Assembly: GCF_020423045.1 (NCBI RefSeq)
Contig: NZ_CP081943.1
Location: forward strand, 1,178,001-1,242,000
DNA from: Pseudomonas sp. MM213
GTDB lineage: Bacteria > Pseudomonadota > Gammaproteobacteria > Pseudomonadales > Pseudomonadaceae
Length of the DNA: 64,000 nt
Direction: 5' to 3'
Below are positions 32,758 to 41,397 of the stretch, piece after piece. Each line of letters opens with the position of its first letter. Within the stretch, counting starts at the first letter, position 1. The notes beneath the pieces are model-generated. The model made no database searches and was not told where the DNA came from. It was given only the letters and a program-made list of their open reading frames with translations. Made by a program: the position numbers and the translations under genes.

Positions 32758-32803
32758 ATTCACCGCGGCCAGTCGCGCTGCCAGCGCAGGACTGGCTTCA
32801 CGC

Positions 32804-34174
32804 TCATTCCTCTTTGAAGGCCGCAAGCAAGCGCTCACGCAAAGGTTTCATCAGGTAATTCATCAAGGTGCGTTCCCCCGTCACCACCGTGACATCGGCG
32901 AGCATGCCGGGGCGCACCAGCAGACCAGCGGCCTGCAGCGAGGCGACGGTGTCGACGGGAATTTCAACCTTGACGGAAAAGTACGGCTGGTGCGTCTGTT
33001 CATTGATCAACTGGTCCGCCGACACCGTAGTTACAGTGCCGGTGACCGTCGGCGTATCCACCTGTTGCAGGGCAGTGAAATGCACATGCACCGGCAAACC
33101 CGGGCGTAGCTTATTGGCCATCAGCGGCTCGAAACGCGCGGTGATCGCCATCGGCGCATCCAGCGGTACCACCTGCATCAGGGTTTGGCCAGCCTGCGCA
33201 ACGCCCCCGACCGTGTGAATGCTCACGTCCATGACCTGTCCGGATACCGGCGCACGGATCGCGCCGTTGTCGACTTCAAACTGCAAGGCATGAATCTGAT
33301 CGGCATAACCGGCCGCCTCGGCAGAGACTTCGCTGAGCTGCGTTTCGGCATCGCGGCGAAATTCCTGCTGCACCTGCAAGGCCTTGAGCCGGCTTTCGCT
33401 GATCGCCTGGCGGGTCCTGCCAACATCGCCCACTCCGGAGGAAATCTGTCCAGCCAATTGGGCTGCATTGCGCTCGGCCTCGAGCAGTTTGTTACGCGGA
33501 ATGTAACCCTCACGGGCAAGATTGCGCAGGCCTTCCAGCTCCTGCTGCTGGAAGTGCATCTGCGCGTCGTAGTTGCGCTTGACGCCCTCGTAGCCGAGCA
33601 ATTGCTGCTGCAAGGCCGCGGCTTCGTGTTCGATGATCTGCAAACGGCTGCCCAGTTCTGCACGGCGGGTCAGAAACAGCTGGCTCTGTAAGGCCATGGC
33701 GGCCTTGACCCGCGGCTCGTCGGCACGCTCCAGCAGTTCAACGGGCCATTGGATCTCGGCTGAACCCAGGCGCTCGGCGATCAACCGCGCCTCGACGCTA
33801 CGATCATTGAGCAACTTGCCCAAAGTCACATCCCGTTGTGCCTGCGCCTGCACCGTATTGAGCTGGACCAGCAACTGTCCCTGGGTGACGCGTTCGCCTT
33901 CGCTGACCAGTAGCTTTTCTACCACCCCACCGACCAACGACTGCACAGCCTTGCGTTCGCCCGCCACCACCACGGTGCCGCTGCCCACGACACCCTGGTC
34001 GAGTGGCGCCAGACAGGCCCAGAGCAGGAAACCGCCCAGTGTCAGGACCAGGAAACCCACACCATAGCGTGCCGCGCCCCCGGCGTCGGTGCTGGCGCGT
34101 GGCTGCACTGTGGTGCCACGCGCACTCAGCCCATGCTCACTGTACGTTTGTGCCTCTGGGGTCAGATCACGCAT
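32804..34174 (-). CDS. Type I secretion membrane-fusion protein (HlyD/AprE/PrtE family)
   Basis: 456 residues: cytoplasmic start, one transmembrane helix at about 38-58 (YGVGFLVLTLGGFLLWACLA), lipoyl strand VVAGERKAVQSLVGGVVEKL, long coiled-coil (about 110-300) and the C-terminal beta-domain including RLVRPGMLADV. This is the HlyD class with the KLLAAF... end used in type I systems. It overlaps the ABC gene by 8 bp. Convergent to the RTX epimerase gene, its most likely substrate. Confidence 0.92.
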   Translation of the reverse strand: MRDLTPEAQTYSEHGLSARGTTVQPRASTDAGGAARYGVGFLVLTLGGFLLWACLAPLDQGVVGSGTVVVAGERKAVQSLVGGVVEKLLVSEGERVTQGQLLVQLNTVQAQAQRDVTLGKLLNDRSVEARLIAERLGSAEIQWPVELLERADEPRVKAAMALQSQLFLTRRAELGSRLQIIEHEAAALQQQLLGYEGVKRNYDAQMHFQQQELEGLRNLAREGYIPRNKLLEAERNAAQLAGQISSGVGDVGRTRQAISESRLKALQVQQEFRRDAETQLSEVSAEAAGYADQIHALQFEVDNGAIRAPVSGQVMDVSIHTVGGVAQAGQTLMQVVPLDAPMAITARFEPLMANKLRPGLPVHVHFTALQQVDTPTVTGTVTTVSADQLINEQTHQPYFSVKVEIPVDTVASLQAAGLLVRPGMLADVTVVTGERTLMNYLMKPLRERLLAAFKEE

Positions 34175-35888
34175 CTCCGCCAGCCTCCCTGACCGCGGCC
34201 GGTCTTGGCCCCGGTCTCAATGCCTTGAGCAACCGATCCCTTGGACCGAATGCATGTTGAGTACCGTCCTTGAGCACCAGGATGTGATCAACCACTGCCA
34301 GCACATTTGGCCGGTGGGTAATCAGCACCACGGTGCTGCCAGTAGCCTTGAGCGCATTGATGGCCTGCACCAGCGCCACCTCTCCGGCTTCATCGAGATT
34401 GGAGTTGGGTTCATCGAGCACGATCAGCGAAGGGTGCCCATAGAGCGCGCGAGCCAGGCCGAGGCGTTGCTTTTGTCCACCGGACAAGCCAAGCCCTCCG
34501 GGGCCCAGCGGCGTATCGTAACCCTTGGGGAATTTGAGGATCATCTCGTGAATGCCGGCGTGACACCCTGCGGCGATGATCTTGTTGGCGTCCTGCTCGC
34601 CGAAGCGGGCAATGTTGTCGGCCACACTGCCGTCGAACAGCTCGATGTCCTGCGGCAGGTATCCAAGGTGCGGGCCCAGGGCGTCGTGGGACCATTGACT
34701 GATCTCGGCGTCGTCCAGGCGCACTGACCCGCCCATGGCCGGCCATACCCCGATCAGCGCCTTGGCCAGCGTTGATTTACCACTGGCGCTGGGGCCAACG
34801 ACGGCGAGCACATCACCTTTGGTCAGGCTGAAATTGATGCCCCTCAGGATCGGTTGCGAGGCGCCGGGCGGGCCGACATACACCTGATCCAGGCGCAGCG
34901 CGCCGGTGGGCGGTGGCAACGGCATGCGCAGGCGCTCGCGCGGTTGCTGAGCAAGCAGTTGGCTCAGGCGCTGGTAACTCTGGCGTCCAGAGTTGAATTG
35001 CTTCCACGAACCAATGGCGATTTCCACGGGAGCCAGGGCACGCCCCAGCAGCAGCGACATCGCAATCATCATGCCCGCAGACAATTGGCCTTCCAGTACC
35101 AGCAGCGCCCCCAGGCCCAGGGCCAGCGACTGTCCGGAGATGCGCACGAAGCGGGTCGTCGCGGTGATACGCGCGCCGCGGTCGCTGGCATGGGACTGGG
35201 CGGCAATGATGCGTTGCTGCAGCAGGCTCCAGCGCTGGCGCAACGGCCCGAGCATGCCCAGAGCCCGGATGACTTCGGCATTTTGTAGCGTGCTGTTTAC
35301 ATAGATCGACGACTGCACGCCCAGGCGATTGGCTTCGTCCAGGCGTGTGCGAGTCGCTAACTCGCCCCACAGCGCCAGGCCGATCAGTACCAGCGCGAGA
35401 ACCAGCGTCAGCACGCCGAACCAAGGATGAAAGATGAACGCCACCAGCACGAAGATGGGCAACCACGGTGCATCCAGCAAGGCGATCAGGCCCTGGCCGG
35501 TGATTAACTGCCGTAGCGTCGCCAGATCAGTGAGCACCTGCGCCGGGTTCGCGTTGTGTTCACGCAGGCTGCGGGCGAAGGCGGCATCGAAAATCCGCTC
35601 GCCCAGGGCTTCGTCCAGCCCGGCGCTCATGCGAATCATCACCTCGCCGCGTGCCCACTCGATCAGGGCGCTGAACATGAACAGTCCCAGGGCGATCAAG
35701 GTGAGCATGAATAAGGTGGTTTCGTTGCGACTGGTCAGGACCCGGTCGTACACCTGCATCATGTAGAGCGACGGCACCAGCACCAGCAGGTTGATCACAC
35801 CACTGAACAGCGCCAACGACCAGAACACACGGCGATAGCTTAATAACGCGGCATCAATGTCATGCCGTGGATCGAGAAGCAAACCCAT
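34167..35888 (-). CDS. Type I secretion ABC transporter (PrtD/AprD family)
   Basis: 573 residues: membrane domain with six helices (about 20-310; SLYMMQVYDRVLTSRNETTL is the PrtD-family signature start) and a C-terminal ATPase (Walker A GPSASGKSTL, signature LSGGQKQRLGLARAL, Walker B LIVLDEPNSNLDE). It lacks the C39-like N-terminal domain of HlyB-type pumps, as expected for exporters of proteases, lipases and RTX epimerases. It recognises the uncleaved C-terminal secretion signal. The outer-membrane TolC/AprF partner gene is not in the window. Confidence 0.94.
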   Translation of the reverse strand: MGLLLDPRHDIDAALLSYRRVFWSLALFSGVINLLVLVPSLYMMQVYDRVLTSRNETTLFMLTLIALGLFMFSALIEWARGEVMIRMSAGLDEALGERIFDAAFARSLREHNANPAQVLTDLATLRQLITGQGLIALLDAPWLPIFVLVAFIFHPWFGVLTLVLALVLIGLALWGELATRTRLDEANRLGVQSSIYVNSTLQNAEVIRALGMLGPLRQRWSLLQQRIIAAQSHASDRGARITATTRFVRISGQSLALGLGALLVLEGQLSAGMMIAMSLLLGRALAPVEIAIGSWKQFNSGRQSYQRLSQLLAQQPRERLRMPLPPPTGALRLDQVYVGPPGASQPILRGINFSLTKGDVLAVVGPSASGKSTLAKALIGVWPAMGGSVRLDDAEISQWSHDALGPHLGYLPQDIELFDGSVADNIARFGEQDANKIIAAGCHAGIHEMILKFPKGYDTPLGPGGLGLSGGQKQRLGLARALYGHPSLIVLDEPNSNLDEAGEVALVQAINALKATGSTVVLITHRPNVLAVVDHILVLKDGTQHAFGPRDRLLKALRPGPRPAAVREAGGDA

Positions 35889-36258
35889 AGAGTGTCGCCC
35901 GCAAAAGGAATAGTCGGTCCAAGACGCAATCCATCGCGAGCTTTTTGCCCTCAGGCATTGGAAAAAAATAGACGTAGTCTGACGTGCCGCTAATCAGAGA
36001 CGATCCTCGTCGCTAGGCGTGAAATACTGACAACGCAACCTCGGGTTAGTGCGGGCCGGGTTGTTGGGGGTGACGGGCGGGGATGTTGCACAGCGCCACG
36101 AGTGAGAAAGCATGGAAGACCGCGACCTCTTCGTTGCAGGGGATCGCAAATCCTTCTGAGACGGGCGGGTAGTAATTGCTGGTTTTATCCAATCTTGAGA
36201 TTTCTCCCTCCGCAGCGTATTAGTATTTGCACCTGACTGACGCGATCCGGTGCGGCCA
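35889..36258. other. Divergent intergenic region
   Basis: About 370 bp between the divergent type I secretion operon and the AraC-type regulator gene. I see no convincing reading frame and no strong repeat. It should hold both promoters; an AT-rich stretch GGAAAAAAATAGACG lies at about 35959-35975. Confidence 0.6.
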
Positions 36259-37071
36259 ATGCGTGAAATCTACAGCGTCTTCAACTCCAATGGAGCCTAT
36301 GAAACCGCTGCCCATGAGCATGATGAATTCATGATCATGGTGCCGGAGCATGGTTTGTTGCGATTCAAGGACGAACAAAGCGGCCGCTCGACGTCGATAG
36401 TTGACCGACAGTTCGTATTGGTCCCACCCCAGTGGAGCCATTCCTCATCGTCAATGACAGTGAGCCAGGGGCACGTTGCGTTCTATGTCGACCCGGATTA
36501 CATGAGCTATGCCCTGCGTGATCTGTCCGGTGATGCCAATCGTTTGTTGCGAGTACCGACGTTGGGTATCTGGCACGCCTCGGCACCGTTTCATCATCTG
36601 TTGCTGGCGAAAAAGGCCTTCAGCCAACCGGACCGCTACGTGGATCGGCGTCGGCAAATCACCCAGACCGACCACTTGCTGCTCCTGGAATGCCTGGCGA
36701 TTTCCCTGAGCCAGCCAAGCCTGCAACGTTCTTCGACCGAACGTCATGGTGCGGCATTGGTGCGTGATGTTCAGCGCTATCTGGATGGCAACCTTGAACA
36801 GTCTCCGGGACTGGACGAGATCGCTGAAGCCTTTCATGTTTCACGACGCCACCTCACCCGCTTGTTTGCCCAACACACTGGCGAATCCGTGTTGGCCTGC
36901 GTTCAGCGCATGCGCCTGGAGCGAGTGAAGAACCTGCTGCAGCACACGCGCATGTCGGTGCTGGAGATTGCCAACAGTGTCGGCTACGAGTCCCCTTCCC
37001 ACCTGGCCCATGTTTTCCGACGCGCGCAGGGCTGCTCGCCTGACGAGTTTCGCCGTAACACCAACCGGTAA
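36259..37071 (+). CDS. AraC-family transcriptional regulator with cupin sensor domain
   Basis: 270 residues from ATG 36259 (a GTG at 36250 is in frame). N-terminal cupin-like arm with HEHDEF (about residues 20-25) and VPPQWSH, typical of small-molecule-sensing AraC proteins. C-terminal double HTH (LDEIAEAFHVSRRHLTRLF; VLEIANSVGYESPSHLAHVFR). It lies just upstream of, and on the same strand as, the ABC-phzF-ridA operon, separated by a 114-bp gap that contains 22-bp-spaced direct repeats. It is the obvious candidate to bind them. Confidence 0.9.
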   Translation: MREIYSVFNSNGAYETAAHEHDEFMIMVPEHGLLRFKDEQSGRSTSIVDRQFVLVPPQWSHSSSSMTVSQGHVAFYVDPDYMSYALRDLSGDANRLLRVPTLGIWHASAPFHHLLLAKKAFSQPDRYVDRRRQITQTDHLLLLECLAISLSQPSLQRSSTERHGAALVRDVQRYLDGNLEQSPGLDEIAEAFHVSRRHLTRLFAQHTGESVLACVQRMRLERVKNLLQHTRMSVLEIANSVGYESPSHLAHVFRRAQGCSPDEFRRNTNR

Positions 37072-37081
37072 ACCATCCCGA

Positions 37082-37175
37082 TTATCCATGGCCCGATCTC
37101 GCGCATGATGAGGCCCGATCCCGTGCGCCCTGAATTCCTCCGCCCGGCATCCTGAGCCCTGATAAAACAACAAGA
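37082..37175 (+). promoter_or_regulatory. Duplicated control element 1 (AraC-type operator candidate)
   Basis: The 49 bp at 37082-37130 are 42/49 identical to 41285-41333. Both contain two direct copies of GGCCCGAT whose starts are 22 bp apart (37090, 37112), about two helical turns, the geometry of AraC-family half-sites. About 26 bp further on CCCTGATAAAACAACAAGA (37157-37175) is also shared with the second element. The importer operon starts at 37186. Confidence 0.65.
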
Positions 37176-37185
37176 GGATGGGGCC

Positions 37186-38004
37186 GTGAGGCAAGAACCC
37201 TTTATCAGTTTCGCTGATGTGCAGAAGAGTTTTAAGGTCGATGGGCGCCAGTTTGTGGCTGTGCGCAATGTATCGCTTGAGATCCAGCGCGGCGAAATCA
37301 TTACGTTGGTCGGCCCGTCCGGGTGCGGCAAATCGACATTGTTGAACATGACCGCGGGGCTGTTCGGTCCTACCGAAGGTCGGGTTCATTACGACGGCGC
37401 CGAAGTCAAAGGCGTCAACACCCGCGTCGGCTACATGACCCAGGCTGACCACTTGCTGCCGTGGCGCACAGTCGCCGGCAACATCGCCGTACCGTTGCAG
37501 ATCCGGCGCCTGGGCAAGCGTGAAATCGACGTGCGAGTCGAGGAACTGTTGGCGCTGGTCGGGCTGACCGGTTTCGGTGCCAGCTACCCGAACCAACTGT
37601 CCGGTGGCATGCGAAAACGTGCTGCGATGGCCCGATTGCTGGCCAGCGATCCTGAGACCTTGCTGATGGACGAACCGTTTGGAGCCCTCGACGCGCAGAT
37701 GCGCCTCACGCTGCAAACCGAACTGTTGCGACTGTGCAAGAAACTGAAAAAAACCGTGCTGTTCGTCACCCACGATGTTGACGAAGCCATCGCCCTCGCC
37801 GATCGCTGCGTGGTCTTTGCCGGACGTCCCGGCACCATCGATCACATCCTTGAGGTGTCACTGGCGCAGCCACGCAATCTGGTGCAACTGCGTTCCGATC
37901 CGCACTACGTCGAACTCTGCGCCGCCCTTTGGCAGCGCCTGGCCCCAGACATCGCCGGTGCCGCCGATCCTTCCTCGCTGGCTCACTCTCTGGAGGCCCT
38001 ATGA
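37186..38004 (+). CDS. ABC transporter ATP-binding protein (TauB/SsuB/NrtD class)
   Basis: 272 residues, GTG start preceded by GAGGATGGGG. Walker A GPSGCGKST (about residues 42-50), MTQADHLLPW Q-loop, signature LSGGMRKRAAMARLL, Walker B TLLMDEPFGALD and FVTHDVDEA. This subclass powers uptake of sulfonates, nitrate, or thiamine and pyrimidine precursors with NMT1-like binding proteins. Stop codon overlaps the permease ATG (ATGA). Confidence 0.94.
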   Translation: MRQEPFISFADVQKSFKVDGRQFVAVRNVSLEIQRGEIITLVGPSGCGKSTLLNMTAGLFGPTEGRVHYDGAEVKGVNTRVGYMTQADHLLPWRTVAGNIAVPLQIRRLGKREIDVRVEELLALVGLTGFGASYPNQLSGGMRKRAAMARLLASDPETLLMDEPFGALDAQMRLTLQTELLRLCKKLKKTVLFVTHDVDEAIALADRCVVFAGRPGTIDHILEVSLAQPRNLVQLRSDPHYVELCAALWQRLAPDIAGAADPSSLAHSLEAL

Positions 38005-38765
38005 TTCAGGTCTATCGCTTGCTGTTCCTGGTGTTTCTGCTGGTGCTGTGGGAAGGCATTTCCCGTTGGTTCGGCGTCGAGTTTTTCATCAGCCGGCCTT
38101 CTGCCGTGGCGGCCAGTTTGTGGAAGATCCTGCTCAACGGCGTGTTTTTCTACCACGCAGGGATTACCACGCTGGAAGCCGTACTCGGATTCTTCTTCGG
38201 CTCGGTCGCCGGTCTCGCTGCTGGCTTGCTGTTAGGACGGGCCAAAGTCCTGGCCGACATCCTCGACCCCTTCCTCACCGCGTTCTACAGCTTGCCGAAG
38301 GTCGCTCTCGCGCCATTGTTTATCCTCTGGTTCGGCATCGGCTTGCCAATGAAAGTCATACTGACCGCAGCAGTGGTGTTCTTCCTGGTGTTCCTCAATA
38401 CCTACAGCGGTGTGCGCAACGTGTCCCGCGAGCAGTTGACCATCCTGCGCCTGATGGGCGCCCGCGAACGTGATTTGTTGAGCATGGTGGTCATCCCCTC
38501 CGCGTTCACCTGGGTGTTTACCGGATTGCGCCTGTCGGTGCCGTACGCACTGATCGGCGCACTGGTGGGTGAAATCATCGCTGCCAATCGCGGGCTCGGC
38601 TACTTGCTCTCCGACGCGGCTTCGCAGTTTGACACCGCCGGTGTGTTCGCCGCGCTGGTGGGCATCATTGCCCTGGCGCTGATCCTCAATACCGCGGTCA
38701 AGCTGGCCGAACGCCGTTTGATGCCGTGGAAAGCCAACGACGCCGAACGTGAAGTGGCGGTTTGA
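38001..38765 (+). CDS. ABC transporter permease (SsuC/TauC class)
   Basis: 254 residues from the ATG at 38001 with TGGAGG upstream and a 4-bp overlap with the ATPase gene. Six membrane segments and an EAA loop (REQLTILRLMGARERDLLSMVVIP, about 145-168). Works as a homodimer with the preceding ATPase. Confidence 0.93.
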   Translation: MIQVYRLLFLVFLLVLWEGISRWFGVEFFISRPSAVAASLWKILLNGVFFYHAGITTLEAVLGFFFGSVAGLAAGLLLGRAKVLADILDPFLTAFYSLPKVALAPLFILWFGIGLPMKVILTAAVVFFLVFLNTYSGVRNVSREQLTILRLMGARERDLLSMVVIPSAFTWVFTGLRLSVPYALIGALVGEIIAANRGLGYLLSDAASQFDTAGVFAALVGIIALALILNTAVKLAERRLMPWKANDAEREVAV

Positions 38766-38799
38766 GCACACCTACGATTTGATTATCCGGAGTTCCATC

Positions 38800-39846
38800 A
38801 TGTTCAAACGTCTAGTAACGGCGACCGCGTTCGCCAGCGTATTGCTCTGTGGGTTCGCGACTCAGGCCGCCGAGTTGACCAAGGTCAAACTGGCGTTTCC
38901 CAGTGAAGGCTTCTTGTATGTGCCGATCTATGTCGCGCAGAAGCTTGGCTATTTCGCCGAAGAAGGGCTCGACATCGAAGTCATCGTCTTCCAAAAAGGC
39001 GGTTCTGCGGCGCTTACCGCTGTGCTCGGACGTGATGCCGACGCCTATGTCGGCCTGCCTGCCGTGGCGATTCGTGCCCGCACCAAGGGCCAGAATGTCC
39101 AGGCATTCGCCTCAGTGCAAACCCAGTTCGGCAGCACGGTGGTGATCGATGCGGCATCCGCCAAGAATGCGGGCGTATCCGCGGCGTCACCGCTGACTGC
39201 CCGGGCACAAGCCTTGAAAGGATTGAAAATCGGTGTCACCGGTCCCGGCAGCACCACCGATATGCTGGTTCGATATCTGGCCAAGGACGCAGGCCTGAGT
39301 CCGGACAAAGACCTGACCATCATGCCGATTGGCGGCGCGCCGAACATGCTGGCGGCGTTTTCTCAGGGCAGCATCAATGGTTTTTCGCTGTCACCACCGA
39401 CTATCACCACCGCCGAACAGCAAGGGGGATTTGTGCTGATGGACCTGGCCAAGGGTGAATATCCGCCGCTCAACGGTTTCCTCTTTACAGCGATGATTGC
39501 CCGGGAAGACTGGCTGGCCAGTAACACCGACACCGCACGAAAAATGGTGAAGGCCCTGTGGCGCGCCGAGCAACTGATCGCCACCGATCCGGACAAGGCT
39601 CGGGAAGCCGTGCGGCCGTACTTCGCTCACACCGCCGCGCCGATTTTCGATTCGGCATGGACAGCGTCGCTGCCCTCTTACCCGGCCACACCGAGGGTCG
39701 AGTTGTCGGGCGTCCAGAAGAACATCAGTTTCATGAACGCGGTTGAAGCGGAACCGGTCAGCCTTGATCCGCACACAGTATTTACCAATGCCATCGTCGA
39801 TGCAGTTGCACCCGTTTTATCGGACGCTCAAGGAGCGCAGAAATGA
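38800..39846 (+). CDS. ABC transporter substrate-binding protein (NMT1/SsuA-like)
   Basis: 348 residues from ATG 38800 (GGAG 7 bases upstream). Signal peptide 1-24 (ends TQAAE). NMT1/THI5 fold: KVKLAFPSEGFLYVPIYVAQ, LGYFAEEGLDIEVIVFQKGG, then a hinge-type segment KGLKIGVTGPGSTTDML. This class binds small heteroatom-containing molecules (sulfonates, pyrimidines, riboflavin, aromatic acids); the ligand here is unknown. Overlaps the next gene by ATGA. Confidence 0.9.
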   Translation: MFKRLVTATAFASVLLCGFATQAAELTKVKLAFPSEGFLYVPIYVAQKLGYFAEEGLDIEVIVFQKGGSAALTAVLGRDADAYVGLPAVAIRARTKGQNVQAFASVQTQFGSTVVIDAASAKNAGVSAASPLTARAQALKGLKIGVTGPGSTTDMLVRYLAKDAGLSPDKDLTIMPIGGAPNMLAAFSQGSINGFSLSPPTITTAEQQGGFVLMDLAKGEYPPLNGFLFTAMIAREDWLASNTDTARKMVKALWRAEQLIATDPDKAREAVRPYFAHTAAPIFDSAWTASLPSYPATPRVELSGVQKNISFMNAVEAEPVSLDPHTVFTNAIVDAVAPVLSDAQGAQK

Positions 39847-40727
39847 CCCCGCAAGTTCATCTGATCAATGTATTCCCTGCTGCGGAAAACGGCGGCAACC
39901 CGGCACCAACCGTCGCTCGCGCCGACGGCATGAGCGCTGCAGACATGCAGGCTGTGGCCCAGGCTTATGGGCATGAATGCGGCTTCGTCTGTTCGCCACC
40001 GACTGGAACCGACTATGACTTCAGCTTCCGTTTCTGGGTGCCGAACCACGAAATGGAGATGTGTGGACATGCCTCGGTCGGCGCCGTCTGGCTGCTGGAC
40101 CGACTGGGGATGTTGCCTAAGGATCAACTGTCGATCTGGACCTTGAGTGGACGCGTGGAGGCGCGGGTCACGCGCGATAGAAATGGTGGCGTACAGATCG
40201 AAATCACCCAGCCCATAGGTCAGGTCGAAACGCTCTCGTCCCCGGACATCGAAGCGGAAATCCTCTCGGTGCTGGGCATCAGCTCCAATGAGTTGGCTCC
40301 GCTCCCCATCCAGAACGCGGCCACCAGCCGGGTGAAAACCCTGATCCCGCTCAAGAGCGTAGCGGTGCTGGATGGACTGAAACCCGACTTCCGACGGGTT
40401 GAGCAATTGTGCGAGCGCATCGGCTCAACCGGTTTGTACCCCTACGCAGCACTGGACCTCGCCACTCGACAATTCGACGCACGACAGTTTCCAAAATCCT
40501 CCGGCTATCCCGAAGATGCGGCCACCGGTATTGCGGCCGCTGCCTTGGCCTTTGGGTTGCTGGAAAACGGCCTGGTGAGTGCTGATGAGCGCCCGGTGCG
40601 TGTTCGTCAGGGCCGGGCTATGGGCCGCCCTTCGGAGATATCGTTGCGCTTTCGCCGGGATGCTCAGGAGCAGATCCAGGGATTGTGGCTCGGCGGGCCG
40701 GTGAGTTTTGCGCAGGTGAACCCATGA
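39843..40727 (+). CDS. PhzF-family epimerase/isomerase-like protein
   Basis: 294 residues. N-terminal VHLINVFPAAENGGNPAPTV gives the GNPA motif, then NHEMEMCGHASVGAVWLL, the PhzF core with the active-site glutamate (about residue 48; HECGFVC) and the CGHA loop. Homologues range from trans-2,3-dihydro-3-hydroxyanthranilate isomerase to proline-racemase-like epimerases; no phenazine genes are near, so a catabolic isomerisation step is more likely. Overlaps both neighbours by 4 bp. Confidence 0.9.
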   Translation: MTPQVHLINVFPAAENGGNPAPTVARADGMSAADMQAVAQAYGHECGFVCSPPTGTDYDFSFRFWVPNHEMEMCGHASVGAVWLLDRLGMLPKDQLSIWTLSGRVEARVTRDRNGGVQIEITQPIGQVETLSSPDIEAEILSVLGISSNELAPLPIQNAATSRVKTLIPLKSVAVLDGLKPDFRRVEQLCERIGSTGLYPYAALDLATRQFDARQFPKSSGYPEDAATGIAAAALAFGLLENGLVSADERPVRVRQGRAMGRPSEISLRFRRDAQEQIQGLWLGGPVSFAQVNP

Positions 40728-41179
40728 GCATTCGAGAGAGACTGAAGCTGTTGGGCCTGCAATTGCCCGATGCCCCTGCCCCCAAGGGTGACTACGTGCC
40801 GGTGGTGATCCACAGTGGTGTGGCCTATGTCAGCGGGCAGGTGTGTCGCCTGGTCGACAGTGTAATCAAAGGTCCGGCTCGGGCAGACATGCCTGCAGAA
40901 ACCTTGAACCTGGCTGCTCGCACCTGTGTGTTGCGGGCTTTGAGTGCGCTGGAACAAGCGATCGGTGATCTGGAATGCGTCGAGCGGATTCTGTTCGTAC
41001 GCGGATTTGTCTATGCCGAGGACGGTTACCAGGAATACTCAAAAATTCTCGACGAAGCTTCGCGTTTGCTGATCGAGTTGTTTGGCGAGTGCGGGCAACA
41101 CGCGCGCTCTGCGCTGGGCGTCGCCGGGCTTCCAGGCAGCGGATTGCTGGAGTTGGAACTGGTGGCGGCAGTGCGTTAG
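40724..41179 (+). CDS. RidA/YjgF/UK114-family protein
   Basis: 151 residues from ATG 40724. Typical RidA trimer sequence of the larger variant: GDYVPVVIHSGVAYVSGQV, ALSALEQAIGDLECVERILFVRGFV, then the carboxylate-anchoring arginine in HARSALGVAGLPGSGLLELEL. RidA proteins hydrolyse reactive enamines/imines made during amino-acid or amine breakdown. As last gene of an importer-PhzF operon it suggests that the imported compound contains an amino or imino nitrogen. Confidence 0.9.
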   Translation: MSIRERLKLLGLQLPDAPAPKGDYVPVVIHSGVAYVSGQVCRLVDSVIKGPARADMPAETLNLAARTCVLRALSALEQAIGDLECVERILFVRGFVYAEDGYQEYSKILDEASRLLIELFGECGQHARSALGVAGLPGSGLLELELVAAVR

Positions 41180-41284
41180 AGCGCTTTCTCACCAGGCCAA
41201 TCAATCAACCATGAAAGCTCTCGCGTTGAGGTGGCACATTCCTCAGCGCGACTGCGGCCTGGGAGCCAATGTCGAAGCTTGCCT

Positions 41285-41379
41285 CTTATCCATGGCCCGA
41301 TTCCGCGCGGGATCAGGCCCGATCCCACGCGCCCAAAAAATTTCCACCTTGCAAACTTCCCCCTGACAAAACAACAAGA
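41285..41379 (+). promoter_or_regulatory. Duplicated control element 2 (AraC-type operator candidate)
   Basis: Second copy of the 49-bp element (41285-41333) with GGCCCGAT direct repeats starting at 41293 and 41315, again 22 bp apart, and the downstream shared block CCCTGACAAAACAACAAGA at 41361-41379. The hydrolase gene starts 19 bp later. The shared layout implies control of the hydrolase by the same regulator as the importer operon. Confidence 0.65.
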
Positions 41380-41397
41380 AACAATAGGAAGGTGTTT

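Noticed and set aside
37082..37130. Sigma-54 promoter in the duplicated 49-bp element (TGGCCCG...CGC)
   Set aside because: The GG-to-GC spacing is 9 instead of 10 bases in both copies and the -12 element does not match TTGC.
39843..40727. Phenazine biosynthesis role for the PhzF-like gene
   Set aside because: No phzA-E or phzG homologues nearby; the neighbours are an importer and RidA, pointing to catabolism.
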